From: Mesodorylaimus sp. YZB2_4
Lineage: Eukaryota > Nematoda > Enoplea > Dorylaimida > Dorylaimidae
Assembly (NCBI GenBank): GCA_030248295.1
Contig: JASANH010001609.1
Span: 1-64,000 of the forward strand
Reading direction: 5' to 3'
DNA length: 64,000 nt
The position numbers and the translations under genes are program-made. A model generated the notes under the pieces. The model was not told the DNA's origin and did no database searches. It worked only from the letters and a program-made list of their open reading frames with translations. Below, in pieces: positions 46,441 through 60,569 of the stretch (its first letter is position 1; each line of letters begins with the position of its first letter).

Positions 46441-47560
46441 CTACTCGCAGAGTGCAACAAGGACAAGGACTCGTATCAGAAATCTACAGAATTTTATATT
46501 TGGCGTTCTCCCTCAAAGGTGAAACGTGTTACTACGATCTCTCCTCTTTCTCAGGGCGGCCTCAAAATAATTGATACCGTCTTTATGCTTCTAGTTCACG
46601 CATTGCTTGGTTAGCTCGGTCTTGCGCTGGTCCAAATCTTCCTGGCTGGCGAGCCCATGTAAACAACCTTCGTAAACCTTTTGGAGGCGCCTTTTTCTTG
46701 GCCTGTAATTTTGACATGAAATATTTTCCAACTCGTTTTCCCGTTTTCATAAAGCTGCCCTAAATGATTGGTTTTCCCTTCCCAAAGGTCCGTGTTCTTT
46801 CCAAAATGTATCCAAATTGTCTCAAATTATAATTTGGCATAACAAGAATCTTTTAATTGGCAAAAGACCTTTCTTTTTTCCGTCATGGGCTGAATCAGGT
46901 ATCTTCTATGTAGGTCAATTTTTTTATACTTTCGGGATCGCTCTTATCTGTGCTCGCCCCTATATTGGTTTCGTTGGGCTCAGGTTAGAGACTGCATTCC
47001 GGCTCACTGGCGCATTTTGTTTCTCGATCATTTTGATCAGCTCCAGGATATTCAGTACTTGATTCCCCCAGTCCTGTTTTCTTCCATCCCTCTTCCTCGT
47101 CTCATAAGCCATTATTAGGCTCTCGTTGTAAGATTTTCTATCCCCTACACTCTAACGTTAGTTCCGTGTATTCTCCTACCTCTGAACGCTCATGGATACG
47201 AGATCTTGGTATTTCTGAAGTATCGCCCTTCTTTCGGTTATTACCTTGGCTAAAATTATCTTCGTGGCACATACGGGTAAGTTTTCAATGGAAAGTTCAA
47301 CACAGGCTGATTCCCACGAGTCGATTTTTGTTTTAAGGAAAATAAAAACAACCGAAACTGTCCTTTGTGACGAGTCACCTGATGATTTCGAGCATTATTT
47401 CTTCTCCTGTTTTTCTAACGTGCATTGTGGGCTGAGTTGGAAGAGAAGTTTCAGAGCGTAGGAATTTATATTTTTTTGACCAAGGTGGATTGTCTCTTAG
47501 GCGCCCAATCAGAATATCCCTGTGAGTTTATTGCTGTTTTGGACGAGAATCTTTATTCAT
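46440..47560 (+). mobile_element. Degenerate L1/Tx1-like LINE ORF2 C-terminal region
   Basis: Stops and frameshifts interrupt it, but the series of protein fragments is that of the region after the RT in L1-like LINEs. A broken segment near 46500-46570 resembles the KVKR ... GGLKxID block. A run near 46690 reads FLACNFDMKYFPTRFPVF. Then follow SQIIIWHNKNLLIGKRPFFF and PSWAESGIFYVGQF near 46817-46920. A zinc-binding-like piece near 47290-47450 includes SHESIFVLRKIKTTETVLCD and DDFEHYFFSC. It is an old, dead copy. Confidence 0.6.
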
Positions 47561-48433
47561 AAGTGTCGTATGAAATATGTCATTCCGTCAAGTCATTCAT
47601 TTTTTGCCTTTCTACAATCTGAATTTTTCTTGTTAGAGCTTTACAACGTAATCATCCAAATTTTGAGAGTATGTTCAAGACACTTTTTGACGTGATGAAC
47701 CTATAAGGCCTAATGTCGGACAGTAGGATCTGACATGAACCAATCTGAGCTAACATCCCGGGTGCATGTGATCGTGGGAAGTAGTGAAGTGCACTGTCTA
47801 TTGCAGTCAACGCTTCGGCTGTAACCCACGATATATCCTCTCTCGGATGATAACCGGTCGGTGTGCTCGGAATGGGAATTGGACTGTGAATCGGGTTTGG
47901 CAGACGGTTTCTTTTGTTCTCTTCACTTATGTCCCACAATACTTTTTTTGATTTGTTTGGGTCACATCCCTTGTGCCTTCTTTGCTTTAACGTACACCTG
48001 CCGCCAGCCAACTTGACTTACTTTCTAGCTTCCGTGCGTGGGTCTCAGCTTCGGTGTCCTTTGGTGGCCACAAGATGGCATGGATAGCCCTGCCCGACAG
48101 CCAGGTCAAATGCCACTCCTCTGACTCAACCTGGCGTGAGAAACGTCCACCTTGGAATCCAGGCGGCCACCCTACAGCCCATCCAGGCAGACTTCGCCCT
48201 GTGGATCGCGTTTGTTAAACCTATATGGCTTTATAACCCGATGACTTCCTCACTGATCGCGACATGTCACTCAATAAAAACCAGCTTTAGGCGGGGTATC
48301 ACGAGCAGTGTACTTGAGCGTTATGTGAGATATGTACTTAACCCGAGGCAGTTTCCATTTACCTCACCATCATCACATCGCAAGGCACAAGCACGCAGGC
48401 ACAGATCAGCACATAGCGGCAATATCATGAGCA
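47561..48433. other. No gene confidently recognised
   Basis: A minus-strand frame of 119 codons at 47652-48011 (KQRRHKGCDPNKSKKVLWD) has no known domain and may be part of a degraded element. Confidence 0.3.
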
Positions 48434-48483
48434 CCACGGCCTGATGATCGATAATCACTCGATCATCGATCATCAGGCCGTGG
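48434..48483. repeat. Perfect 19-bp inverted repeat overlapping a gene's stop codon
   Basis: CCACGGCCTGATGATCGAT at 48434-48452 is followed by a 12-bp loop and its exact reverse complement at 48465-48483. The right arm contains the last codons and stop of the Lys-rich gene on the minus strand, so the left arm is an inverted copy of that gene end. Confidence 0.9.
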
Positions 48484-48859
48484 TAGGAGTTTCCGCGGGC
48501 GGTGCTGGTCCAGGTTTGGCAGCTTTCTTCGACTTCCTGCTCTTCTTCTTCTTCGACTTTCTCTTCTTTCCACTGCTCATACAGGATTTGCCTTTCTTCG
48601 ACTTCCTGCTCTTCCTCTTTTTCTTCTTGCTCGAGCCAGACCCGCCAGTCTTGCTGCGCTTCTTGTCCTTCTTCAATTTCCTCGACTAAAAAGGAAACAC
48701 GATGCAGGTGGAGACATCTGCACGTTATCAGGGTTTCTCCCTGCCCTCCTATTACACCCAGGAGCCCAGTTGGGGATCGCTTAACTTCTTTTTCTTTTTC
48801 CTCGGGCCTTCCTCGTCGACCTTGTCGCGAAGTGCGCGATTGATACGAGGAAGCGGCGG
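48473..48859 (-). CDS. Lysine-rich C-terminal exons of an unrecognised gene
   Basis: Two minus-strand exons, 48859-48758 and 48685-48473, join in phase 0 through a 72-bp intron. The first reads PPLPRINRALRDKVDEEG then PRKKKKKLSDPQLGSW. The second is very basic (KKDKKRSKTGGSGSSKKKKR, KSKKKKSRKSKKAAKPG) and ends PAETPTTA with two stop codons in tandem. Such tails occur in nucleolar, histone-like or ribosome-assembly proteins. Upstream exons were not found, although the frame is closed by a TAG just before the acceptor, so an upstream exon is needed. The serine-rich plus-strand frames here are shadows. Confidence 0.42.
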
Positions 48860-49035
48860 CTAGCCTATTGCACAATGCCCGAAAATGAAGCACTTTACAC
48901 TTCTAGGTGATATGTGATTTGGTATCGTTCATGCCAGGTGTGCGTTTTCTCTGTTGACCTGAACGGTCTGTTTATCTCGCTTCTCTTGATTACTGTAAAG
49001 CACCAAACTCGAAGCATTGTCGCCCCTCTCCATAT

Positions 49036-49419
49036 CTACATCTCGCGACAGACCTCTTCTTCCTCCGCCGACGGAGCAGACGGCAATGGCGGCAGGGGCG
49101 TCGAGGCGGCGGTGGCAAACTGGCTTCGCATCCCAGGCGGAACGTCGACGCGAGCGGGGACTACGAGACCTTGCTGCACGGGCGCCAGCGGAGGGGCGAC
49201 TCGGGCAGCTGGAGCCAGCTTCGTTTCGAACAGTTGGTCGATGAATTGGAGCGTTTCTTGACCGAACCGGAGACCTTCTTGACCGCTCTCGACCTGTTGC
49301 TTGTGGACGAGCAGGTAGACCAACGCCGAGCCCAACAACACGGTCGCAGCCGAAAGCGGGTCCGTTTCGCCCGCAAGCAGACGACGCACCGGAATGAGAA
49401 GTCTACGCAGAGAATCCCA
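49036..49419 (-). CDS. Possible terminal exon with one membrane helix, unrecognised
   Basis: After an acceptor-like ATAAAAG, the frame reads WDSLRRLLIPVRRLLAGE, then a hydrophobic TVLLGSALVYLLVH. A polar region follows, then an Ala/Pro-rich acidic end (SAPSAEEEEVCREM) before the stop at 49036. There is no ATG in frame at the start. Composition is GC-rich, unlike the flanks but like the neighbouring Lys-rich gene, so both could belong to one gene. Not recognised. Confidence 0.3.
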   Translation of the reverse strand, partial: WDSLRRLLIPVRRLLAGETDPLSAATVLLGSALVYLLVHKQQVESGQEGLRFGQETLQFIDQLFETKLAPAARVAPPLAPVQQGLVVPARVDVPPGMRSQFATAASTPLPPLPSAPSAEEEEVCREM

Positions 49420-49874
49420 CTTTTATGCGCCACATATTGTAAGTCAGGATTGCTGGTCAGAAAGTGTAAAGCGAGGAGATGTAATGTGCAATGGTTGTCA
49501 GCACCTTTCTTGGACGTCATTGCTGTTCGAGTCGACGTGCAGCGTAGGATCGATGTCAGAATATTGAAAAAGAGTGTGATACAGTATGTGTGGCTGAAAT
49601 TCTACAGTAGATCTTCAGCACCTACGAGTACGCAAAAAAGAGTCGAAATTCTTGATTGCAAAGGGGAAACAGCTGAGAAGTAAAAATTTTGGCTTTCGAC
49701 AAATAATTGCGATAGCGTTCAATGACCTCGTCACATCCGCGGCAACCGAGCTGCTTCTCCGCGCGCATATAAATGGTTCAGACTGTGAGAAGGTTCCCAA
49801 AAAATGGATACGGAAATGGCAATGGGGTCCAAACATAGGAATTTACCAAAGCGGGCTAGTTGCCTCTTCAGGTC
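49420..49874. other. No gene recognised
   Basis: Intergenic or intronic sequence of unclear assignment, with short frames only. Confidence 0.3.
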
Positions 49875-50258
49875 ATGCAAGGATACAAATCTGCCAGGTT
49901 CCACCCAAGTAGGGAGAAGGCTGTCGCACTGCTACAGTATACATATGTGCTAGTGTCGGAAGCAGTGACCAAGTACATCAGGAGGGATAAAGTGCCAATA
50001 GAACTGGGCATTGTAGGACAAGAGCCAAAGATTAGCAAGTACTCGGAGAATATGAATTCCTTGGTGTTTGATGAAAATTTAGTACATACAATATTTTACT
50101 TCTGTGACCATTATAAAGAAGCCATGTTACGGAGAGAGAGTTACACAGAGCTGGATGGCATTCCTAGATGGCAAATTAGTCGCGCCACAATGAACGATAC
50201 CTTGAAGCATTTATGTGAGTACATGGAACTCATAGTTGGAAATTATGAACATTTTTAA
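49875..50258 (+). CDS. Unrecognised 127-residue open frame
   Basis: The frame starts MQGYKSARFHPSREKAVALL, immediately after an acceptor-like CCTCTTCAG. It continues with protein-like composition (VPIELGIVGQEPKISKY, ENLVHTIFYFCDHYKEAML, TLKHLCEYMELIVGNYEHF) to a stop. It could be a terminal exon, a recent gene fragment or part of a transposon. No domain is recognised. Confidence 0.35.
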   Translation: MQGYKSARFHPSREKAVALLQYTYVLVSEAVTKYIRRDKVPIELGIVGQEPKISKYSENMNSLVFDENLVHTIFYFCDHYKEAMLRRESYTELDGIPRWQISRATMNDTLKHLCEYMELIVGNYEHF

Positions 50259-50286
50259 ACTCGCAATTATTGCATCATCTAATCAC

Positions 50287-50400
50287 CCCTGACTACTCAT
50301 TCCGCGTAGCAGTAGGTGCTGTACAAGGCGTCCACTGTGACCACCATGGAGTCTCTGAGCAGTGATCACGACTGTGCTTCAGTCTAACTGCGCATATCAA
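50287..50400 (+). repeat. Dispersed direct repeat, copy 1
   Basis: The segment ACTCATTCCG ... AAGGCGTCCACT ... ACCACCATG-AGTC ... CAGTGAT ... ACT-TGCTT recurs in the same order and orientation at 51070-51180. It looks like two diverged members of an interspersed repeat family. Confidence 0.6.
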
Positions 50401-51069
50401 TTTTTCCCTCAAGTGAGCATGTGATTAAGGGTTTTTGGAAGAGCGAGCAATTACCTAGAAGCCGATTTCGCCACATGCGAATTAGTTCTAACTGATGATG
50501 CGCTGATACGGCGTGAAACGACGACGGGGACCAACGTAACCAACTCTGGCTCACATGGCCATGACAAAGCCCTCATATACTTATATACTAATCCCAATAC
50601 GCTGGTCGATAGCATTTGCATGTCACCTGCTGTAAGATTAAGAAAACTGCCCGAAAGGAACGATCTCCTCTACAAAAGCCTGAATCCGACAGGAAAACAA
50701 AACATCATGCGAATATTCAATTAATGACAAGTATCTGGGCTGATTGTACCTCTGTCATAAACTGCTCCTGAATTTACTATACCACGCGCATACCTGCGCT
50801 TCATGATGTGGTAACATGAACATGGTTCATTTCTCATTAGCCATGCTCTTTCCATGTATCTGGTCTCTTATTTGAGATGGTTGATGGGAGTGAAAAGTCA
50901 GATTGCCATCATGACGATATTCCACGTTCCTACAGTACATAGCTGTAAGTGTCGCCAAACAAGGAAAACGCATAAAATGTGCAGGTAACAAAGGAAGCAG
51001 TACGATACACACGTACTTCGGTCCTTGGGTACGCCACGAACTTGATCTTTGCACATGCACGTGACTAGC

Positions 51070-51180
51070 AGTGCCACTCATTCCGCACAACAGTAGGCAC
51101 TAAGGCGTCCACTTTAACCACCATGCAGTCCATGCACAGTGATTGAGACTATGCTTGAGTCTTCCAGCTGTGCGCGCCAA
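51070..51180 (+). repeat. Dispersed direct repeat, copy 2
   Basis: Diverged copy of 50287-50400. Downstream similarity may continue, with CCGATTTCG near 50470 and again near 51302. Confidence 0.6.
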
Positions 51181-51930
51181 CTTTTTCGTCATTCTCACGT
51201 CAGCAGACAATTTTGTGGATGCATTCATCCATAACTTAGTGAACTTCTCAACCATTCACGGACTTGTCAGATCCATTTCATTCCCGACCAAAAACCATGG
51301 CCCGATTTCGTGGCAAATTGAGATTGTAATATAAATTTTGGACAACCTTCATGCGTCTAATTTGCACGAATGCAAAATGCCGAGGTTACGTCCTAGTAGA
51401 CTACACATAAATAAAAGTTTCTTTTCACTTCTTCATGCAGTATATAGAATCAGAAAAACAAGAAACGCGTGGAAAATGAAGTGTTAAAGGATAAAAGAGC
51501 GATGGTGGGTGTCACCGATGACCTTGCGATGGGTCGATCGGTCTTTAGCGTATATGCATATGGTAGAGTATAGACGACTATTTTAAAGTGTCAATATAAA
51601 TTTTGCGTCTTTTTAATCGTTATTCCCATGTAGGACAAGGCGCGAGGTAATGTGGCACGAGGCGGTCTTAGAAAACCTAGTGAAAGTATAAAAGAGGAGC
51701 CAAGATGATTTGAAAAACTCTCTTTCATCCTTTTGGTGTGATTATAGTGACCCGATAACTGAATTCGAGCGTTTCACAGTTCGAACTCGTGTTGGCCTTG
51801 AGGCAAGGACAAAACGGGAATGACGGAGTGAAGAATGGTCTTTGTAAAAGAAATATATCTCGAGGTAACGGGTGGTGACGAAAGTATGGAACTAGGACAA
51901 ACGAACAAACTACTTTAACCCGCAATATTA

Positions 51931-51939
51931 TTATATATA
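51931..51939 (+). promoter_or_regulatory. TATA box of the cuticlin gene
   Basis: TTATATATA lies about 85 bp upstream of the ATG at 52021. The intervening leader is pyrimidine-rich (CTCTCTCTCTCGTC) right up to the ATG, like a short 5' UTR. Confidence 0.45.
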
Positions 51940-52020
51940 CTCGCCCGCCACGCTCATCTCCACCACATCCACCTTCGCCCAGTCTCAATTCGAATCGTCT
52001 CCCCGTCTCTCTCTCTCGTC

Positions 52021-53408
52021 ATGCTCAGCATCATCGTGCTCACGTTGGCCTTGGCCACTTTCGCTTACGCTGGCGAAATTGATAACAAGCTGGTCGGATT
52101 GCCCATAGTCGATTGCCAGGACACGGCTGTTAGCTTGACGTTCAATACGGACAAGCCGTTCACGGGCCGCGTCTACGTCAAGGGACTTGTCGACGATGAT
52201 CGCTGCAGCCGTAACTTCGCTACCAACAACGATCAGAGCAAGTTCAGTATGCAAATCCAACAAGGAGATTGTGCCATGCAAAGACAGCGTGTGTCCGGCG
52301 CCTTGGAGGGACTGATGTTCTCGTTGGTCATCGTGGTCAGTTTTCATGGCACGTTCGAGACAAAGAATGACCGCGCTTTCCGCTGCATGTGCTTCTTCCG
52401 TAATATCAAACGCGTGACCAACTTCCTGGATGTGTCTATGCTGGGAACGACCGAATTGCTGGATACGGCCAAGATGCCAAATTGCATCTATACCATACAT
52501 TCCCAATCACCAACCGGACCATTGGCCAGGTACGCCAAGGTGGGACAAGTCATCTACCACGTGTGGGAATGCGATGACGAGAATCAAGGTATCTTAGTAC
52601 ATTCGTGCTGGGTCAATGACGGAAAGGGTCAACGTTTCGATTTGTTGGACATCGATGGCTGCGCTGTCGATCCAGTCATCCAACCTGACGTCAAGTACGA
52701 ACCATCGTTGACCAAGGCCTTCGTCGAGACATGGGCTTACAAGTTCTCTGGTGAGTGCCTCATTCATTCAGAAGCCGTTACGGGCCTCGCCTTGCGCATG
52801 AGCGCCTCATACCTGGAGCTTGGCAATCAATGCCGGGTAGATAATTAGTTGTGTGGGCGGCTTGAGTGAAAGGCCCCTGCAAGTCAGAGGGCCATTGAGT
52901 AAGGGTGACCCATTCATGGCCAAATCTGACTCCCATCTTTTCAGACACCAGCGTGCTCGACTACCAGTGCGTGGTGGAGTTATGTAAGAAGGCCCAAGGC
53001 GAGTGCAACGGTTTGACCCCTCCAGTGTGCGGCCGTGGAAAGCGTTCAGTGGACAGGATGATGATTCTATCCGCTAACAAGACTGGTCACTCTGCACTCA
53101 GCCCCCGCCGCATCGAGAGCAATCACGATAACGAGTTGGATTTGGTGGCTGACATGAACGTCTTGGACACATTGGATGAAGAACTAGGTCAGAGCGGCGT
53201 GCCTCAAGATCTGTTGGACCGATTGAATAGCCGTTCGTCCGGCTATCATCCACGAGGTATCCTGGCCGCGGAGGGATTCCCAGGCGACCGTATGTGCATG
53301 AGCACCCCTACGTTCGGTATCATGATGGCCATCACGGTCGTCCTCTTTTTGACGGCAGTCGTCACCAGCAGTTTCACTTGCATTCGAATGCGTAGCTACA
53401 AAGCGTAG
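52021..53408 (+). CDS. Cuticlin-type ZP-domain protein
   Basis: Exons 52021-52750 and 52945-53408 encode 397 residues. A signal peptide (MLSIIVLTLALATFAYA) is followed by a zona pellucida domain. It includes IVDCQDTAVSLTFNTDKPFT, GRVYVKGLVDDDRC, CAMQRQRVSG, FSLVIVVSFHGTFETKNDRA, MPNCIYTIHSQSPTGPLARY, VWECDDENQGILVHSCWVND, IDGCAVDP, VLDYQCVVELC and CNGLTPPVC. Text and cysteine order are those of nematode cuticlin/cuticlin-like proteins, which polymerise into the cuticle's alae or apical matrix. A furin-like site GRGKRS (about residue 273-278) allows release of the ectodomain, and the C-terminus is a membrane helix (GIMMAITVVLFLTAVVTSSF) with a short basic tail. A TATA box and a short leader precede it. 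Codon use is GC-biased compared with its surroundings, consistent with high expression. Confidence 0.94.
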
Positions 53409-56400
53409 TGCATTCATTTTGGGTTAGGGTCTTCCAATTTTGCACTTTGCACAAGCCCTTTTAACCTTATTTCGCACTTGTCATTATCATGTTACGTTTC
53501 GCAGAGGGGGTGCATATGCTATCGCGGGACGGATGGTATGCCCCCCCAACCATTATACATACAGCTGTGAAACCAAATAACTGCTCAATAAGGAGGATTA
53601 GAGCCGTTGTTTTCTTACCTTCTCCTTGGAGCACTTTATCTTTGCTGAAACTTATCCGAGCGTCTCTTTCTTCATACCCTTTCGCGCGACCTACTTCTTT
53701 CTGGCGCATCACTTTGTCGAAATTGACACGGTTGTACGACCAACTACTGAGCCACTATTCACCATACGTACATGACATGGATTTTTCAACTTTCCCCACT
53801 TTTAAATGGCGTTAAAACTGTCTATTTTCTTGTCACCTACTTCCTTCTATGCCAACAGCACGCTGGACTTGGGGAGGGAGATATGAGTCTCTTGCTACCT
53901 CCTCCTTGTCGTACACAAAATGTTCTCCTACTAAACTTTCTGTAGTGTCACATTTGGGAAGGGAAAGAATTCTTCCTCCTTGCTAGCTGAAAGGAAGATG
54001 GCATAGTAGCAGTGGCTGATAATTCGGCTTTCCTTTGGTGTTGAGCGCAGCGGGAGTAGGAGTTGGGGTGGGGCCTAATTTAAGGAATGGGTGCACGAGT
54101 GTTTTATGTTGATGATATTGCATGATCGATTCTCAAGTGTAGTCGGCCTGAACATTGTGTCAGGTATTTACCATGTTGTTGCCTGTTCTGTTGTTGAGAA
54201 TGCGATCTGCTGGCGGAATATGTATGCTGCGTATTGTTGGTTTAGTTCATGCAAAGTGTTCTTGCATGAATAAACTTCAGGTGAAATGAGACGAGAAAAG
54301 CACAAGAGCATTCGTACTGTGAGCCCTAGGGTTATATTTTCCTGTTAGCCGCCTGCTTTACACGTACAGCGGAAACACGGCAAGCATAAGACAAGATGGT
54401 CTTCTCTGCTATGCATTCGAGCTGTGACCGTCTCTTACTCATAACTGCACCCGGCAAGGTGCTGCCACTGGTCTGTCTGAGGAAACAATAGACACACCTT
54501 CATGCCCGCATACCTACGCCCAAAACAGTTCACCTTGAATGGAACATGACTGTCGCTTGTCTTCTGGTTCTTCTGGAATTATCTTAGCACTGGTGCTTTT
54601 TAAATGTTGTTGACCGGTGGCGCTCTGATAAAAGCTAGCCGGGTGAACGCGATGAGTGCAGGCCAAAATACAAAACACCGCTCGCCTTCAGAGCGACGAC
54701 TAATCTTTCAGCAGAGCCAGTAAGATGCTGAATTTTTCTTCCCAAAGTAGTCAAGAGGACGTAACTGTTGAATGCCTCATTCAGAGTTTCGTCACGATGC
54801 AGTGCCTTTTGATTAGGTACCCCAAGGCTTGCATATGTACACACCTGTTTAGAGTATTCGCTGAAAGAGCCTTGTGGTGATTGCTCAAACCAGCATACTG
54901 TACATTACTCAGAGCTAAAAACAGGAAATATCGATACAACGCGGACGTTTCGACCGAATGGCGTAGTCACCATCAGCAAAGAAGGTCAGTTTTCGACATT
55001 GTCTATCACGATGCCCTTTTTGGAATTCACATATTCTATTCAATGTTTTTCTATCCTTCCGCAACAACTTCGCGTTGTTCCAGGTCAGTTTCTTCGCCCT
55101 TTTAAGCTGCACCACGAGTGGAGCTTGGGACACGACTCTATTGTGGGCTCTACTATTCAGTGTCTCATGTTGCCCATGGCGTCTCTGTCATTGTGTGTGG
55201 GTGTTTAGTCGTGTAAAGTAGGTATGTTTGCTGTTTCGATACTCTACCTGGCGGCTAGTCCCTGAAATTGACGGCAGATGGACACGGACTTCGTACTTTT
55301 GCGAGACGGTGCTATAACTGACCGGTCGCCTGGCCGACAACCGTATTAGTGGCTAACTATACTGCAAGGGTGATGGCTGACGAAAGAGATTAGTACCTGC
55401 TCTCATTCTTGAACAAGCTTTAGAATACATGGCACATGTCTGTCAAAGAAATGCGAATAATCGAATACGTGACGAAGGCTGCCCATGGCATTGGCGACAC
55501 AGATCAAAAAGCATCAACCACAATCGATTGCGGTATCACGCCTGTATTTATGGGTATCATACCAAAACCATGAGCATGGCTGGAGTATGTAGCCGACTGG
55601 CTGAGAGCATAGGAACAATATTGGGTGGCAACAAGGCGGGGCCTTTGATCAACTGTACCCATCGTTTCACCGGAAACTCCTTGACACAGTGCATTGTGGC
55701 CTGTTTTAGGATTGAATTTCACAAGATTAGCAGATACCCTCACCCTCGATACACCTCCACCACCGATTTCACAACTCTTGCATTTGTAATAAATAACTTG
55801 GCTTCCATCAGCCTCACGGACGGATTTGTTCTTTTTATGCAAGTGAAACCGGTGTCCTCGTATAGTGGTACGGGACTGGCGGGCGACGGTGTGAGGGGTG
55901 AGGTACGATCACAATCACGCAGCCTGAGTGTAGACGCTAGTGTATTCCACTAACAATAAGCCACTACCCCAACACTACTAATGATAAGAGTCACGCAGAG
56001 TAGGATCGGCCGCACTCGTCGGTCGGAGGGAAGATCATCATCTGACCGGCCGATTGAGGAGGGTCTTTATATAGGCGATCCTCGTCCAGGAACTAATCGT
56101 GTCAATCTCTCAGAACAATAGGAAAACCCAGTCAAGCTCGACCTCTTGGTCTCGCTCCGGCCCTGACAGGGAGGATAACAAATCTGTGCATCTGGTGCAC
56201 ACTAGATGTAATATGCAAATAGGATGCACTGAGGCACCTATTACACAAGTAATCATGCCCACGCAGTCGACCTTCGTTTCAACCCAGGCAAGTAGCATTT
56301 CCACGAACATTACGCATGAATCGGCTAGATTCGCATGAATCGCCAAAATCGGCTAGATTTGCAACATATTTCGATCAGATAAGAATGAAAAGAGCTGATG

Positions 56401-57229
56401 AACTGTCTGGTTGATGGTTTTGACAGCATGATATGACTATCGCATTTGTCAGCCAGGCCGCACAGTCGATGAATGGCTGCTGCGTTCGGACAGGGAGTCG
56501 AATCTTCCGACCTTCCATGGCTGAAACATAAGCCTGACGGGTGACGCTCCATGCCGCTGCTCTGTGCAAAGGATCTTTTGCCAGTCGAGCCTCTTTACCA
56601 GTTCGAGTAACTCAAATTCTAAAATGTAAAAATGTCGTTCCACGAGTAACACGAGCATTACTGGGGCTGTAATAGGTTCAGTAAGTTAGGCCTGCGAAAC
56701 TGCATTTTTAACTCCCCTTGAAAAAAGGTAAGAACTACAGCACCACATCGGGGCATGCCGTGCGGGGCTCGTTCTCCGTGGCATTAGGCACGGAGATACC
56801 ATGCTATTCGTCATGTCAACTTCAGTCCTCTTTCTCGCTTCGAGTGTACTGCGGTGTCTGATCTGCCCCGAAAATTGTGGTTCATTTGGCGTGTTGCAAA
56901 AGCTTCAGTGAGCTGGACCCACCCCACCCACACTGCAGCAACCACTCTTAAATCTTCTCTTTTGACGAGAAAAACAATACAAGCATTGACCTACAAACAA
57001 ATAGGTCAGTAAACAACAAAATTGACACCACTCACAGTCAGAGCAAGAAAATCATAGAAGTATCTTGTAAACATATTCTCATGATATTGCCAGAACAGAA
57101 AACGGAATGAGATAATTCGTGTAAATCCCAATACCCTCTCACTTATCCGAATTGGCTGCATACATTAGAAAAGCGCGAATCACACAAAAAATATATTACC
57201 TAAATGAAAAAGTTTCTACCCAGCGGCTT
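53409..57229. other. Long intergenic stretch
   Basis: About 3.8 kb between the cuticlin and BiP genes. The only suggestive item is the zinc-finger-like remnant at 55504-55842. AATAAA-type sequences near 54269 are distant from the cuticlin stop. Nothing else was recognised. Confidence 0.4.
55504..55842 (-). pseudogene. Possible FLYWCH-like zinc-finger / MULE transposase remnant
   Basis: The minus-strand frame reads HKKNKSVREADGSQVIYYK, then CKSCEIGGGGVSRVRVSANL, then FNPKTGHNALC. This loosely follows the FLYWCH pattern (aromatic-rich YWxC, Cys, basic-aromatic, H at the end) seen at the start of MULE-type transposases. Upstream sequence in other frames is also protein-like, suggesting frameshifts. 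The evidence is weak. Confidence 0.25.
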
Positions 57230-59834
<2,605 letters not shown>

Positions 59835-60091
59835 TTTTCTTCACGAAATAAAGACTTCGATTGACTGAATATGAAACAGAGACAACTGACTACACTTAGA
59901 CTTGGATGAGACTTCTTTCAAAAACGATACCCAACCGATCACTCGGCAAGCAATAAATACGTTTAGGAAGGATCGAGAAAATACCCGCTTCTTGTCGACG
60001 CGCACAGGGGCGGTGTCGTCATCGCTGCAAGGTGTCCTCTTGTGATTGGTCCGTGCCTGTCACGAAAGGGCGGAGCTAAGCACGTGCTCGA

Positions 60092-60140
60092 CGTTGCATT
60101 AGCTGATTGGACTTTAGTGACACCTAAAGTCGACGTGGCG
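60092..60140. promoter_or_regulatory. Putative UPR elements between BiP and GNA1
   Basis: At 60092-60110 the plus strand reads CGTTG-N9-ATTGG. On the BiP strand this is CCAAT-N9-CAACG, one base from the ER stress element CCAAT-N9-CCACG. At 60131-60138, CGACGTGG differs by one base from the UPRE core TGACGTGG bound by XBP1/ATF6. Both sit about 260-300 bp upstream of the BiP ATG, where such sites are known in other animals. They are matches by eye only. Confidence 0.35.
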
Positions 60141-60569
60141 AATCGATCGATCGTGTGGGTAGCACGTTTACTTTACGTGGCGTATGTTGTCCAGGAAAGA
60201 CAGGTGTATTGCGTCACCAATAGCGGAAAATTTTGAGGTCTAGTGCACATGGAAAAAGCCTAGAATCGACAGTAAACACATGGTCACTGCACAGTGACTT
60301 CAATAAATTATACAGTACAAACGCAGCGGTCATTGCAATGGAATGTGAGAGTAATTTCGTGTTAGTGATTCCGCTTTCGGTGGCTTTTAGTTTTAAATTC
60401 CCGCATGTTTTGTAGTATGTTGTTTAAATGTCTGCTAGAAAGCGGGAAGAGTTACAAGGTCACCATTGCCACGTTTTTTCTTCCGTTCCGTTTTCATGTG
60501 TCCCATGGAGGCACGAACTGTAGGTACGACCTTTGATTAATCCCATATCCCATTATTTCTCTACCAAAG

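Larger units (their letters stand above)
50401..52020. other. Intergenic; upstream region of the cuticlin gene
   Basis: Apart from the second repeat copy and the TATA-like box, no gene is seen. Confidence 0.4.

Noticed and set aside
48502..48843. Serine/cysteine-rich plus-strand frame and acidic minus-strand frame
   Set aside because: Both are shifted readings of the Lys-rich exons on the minus strand.
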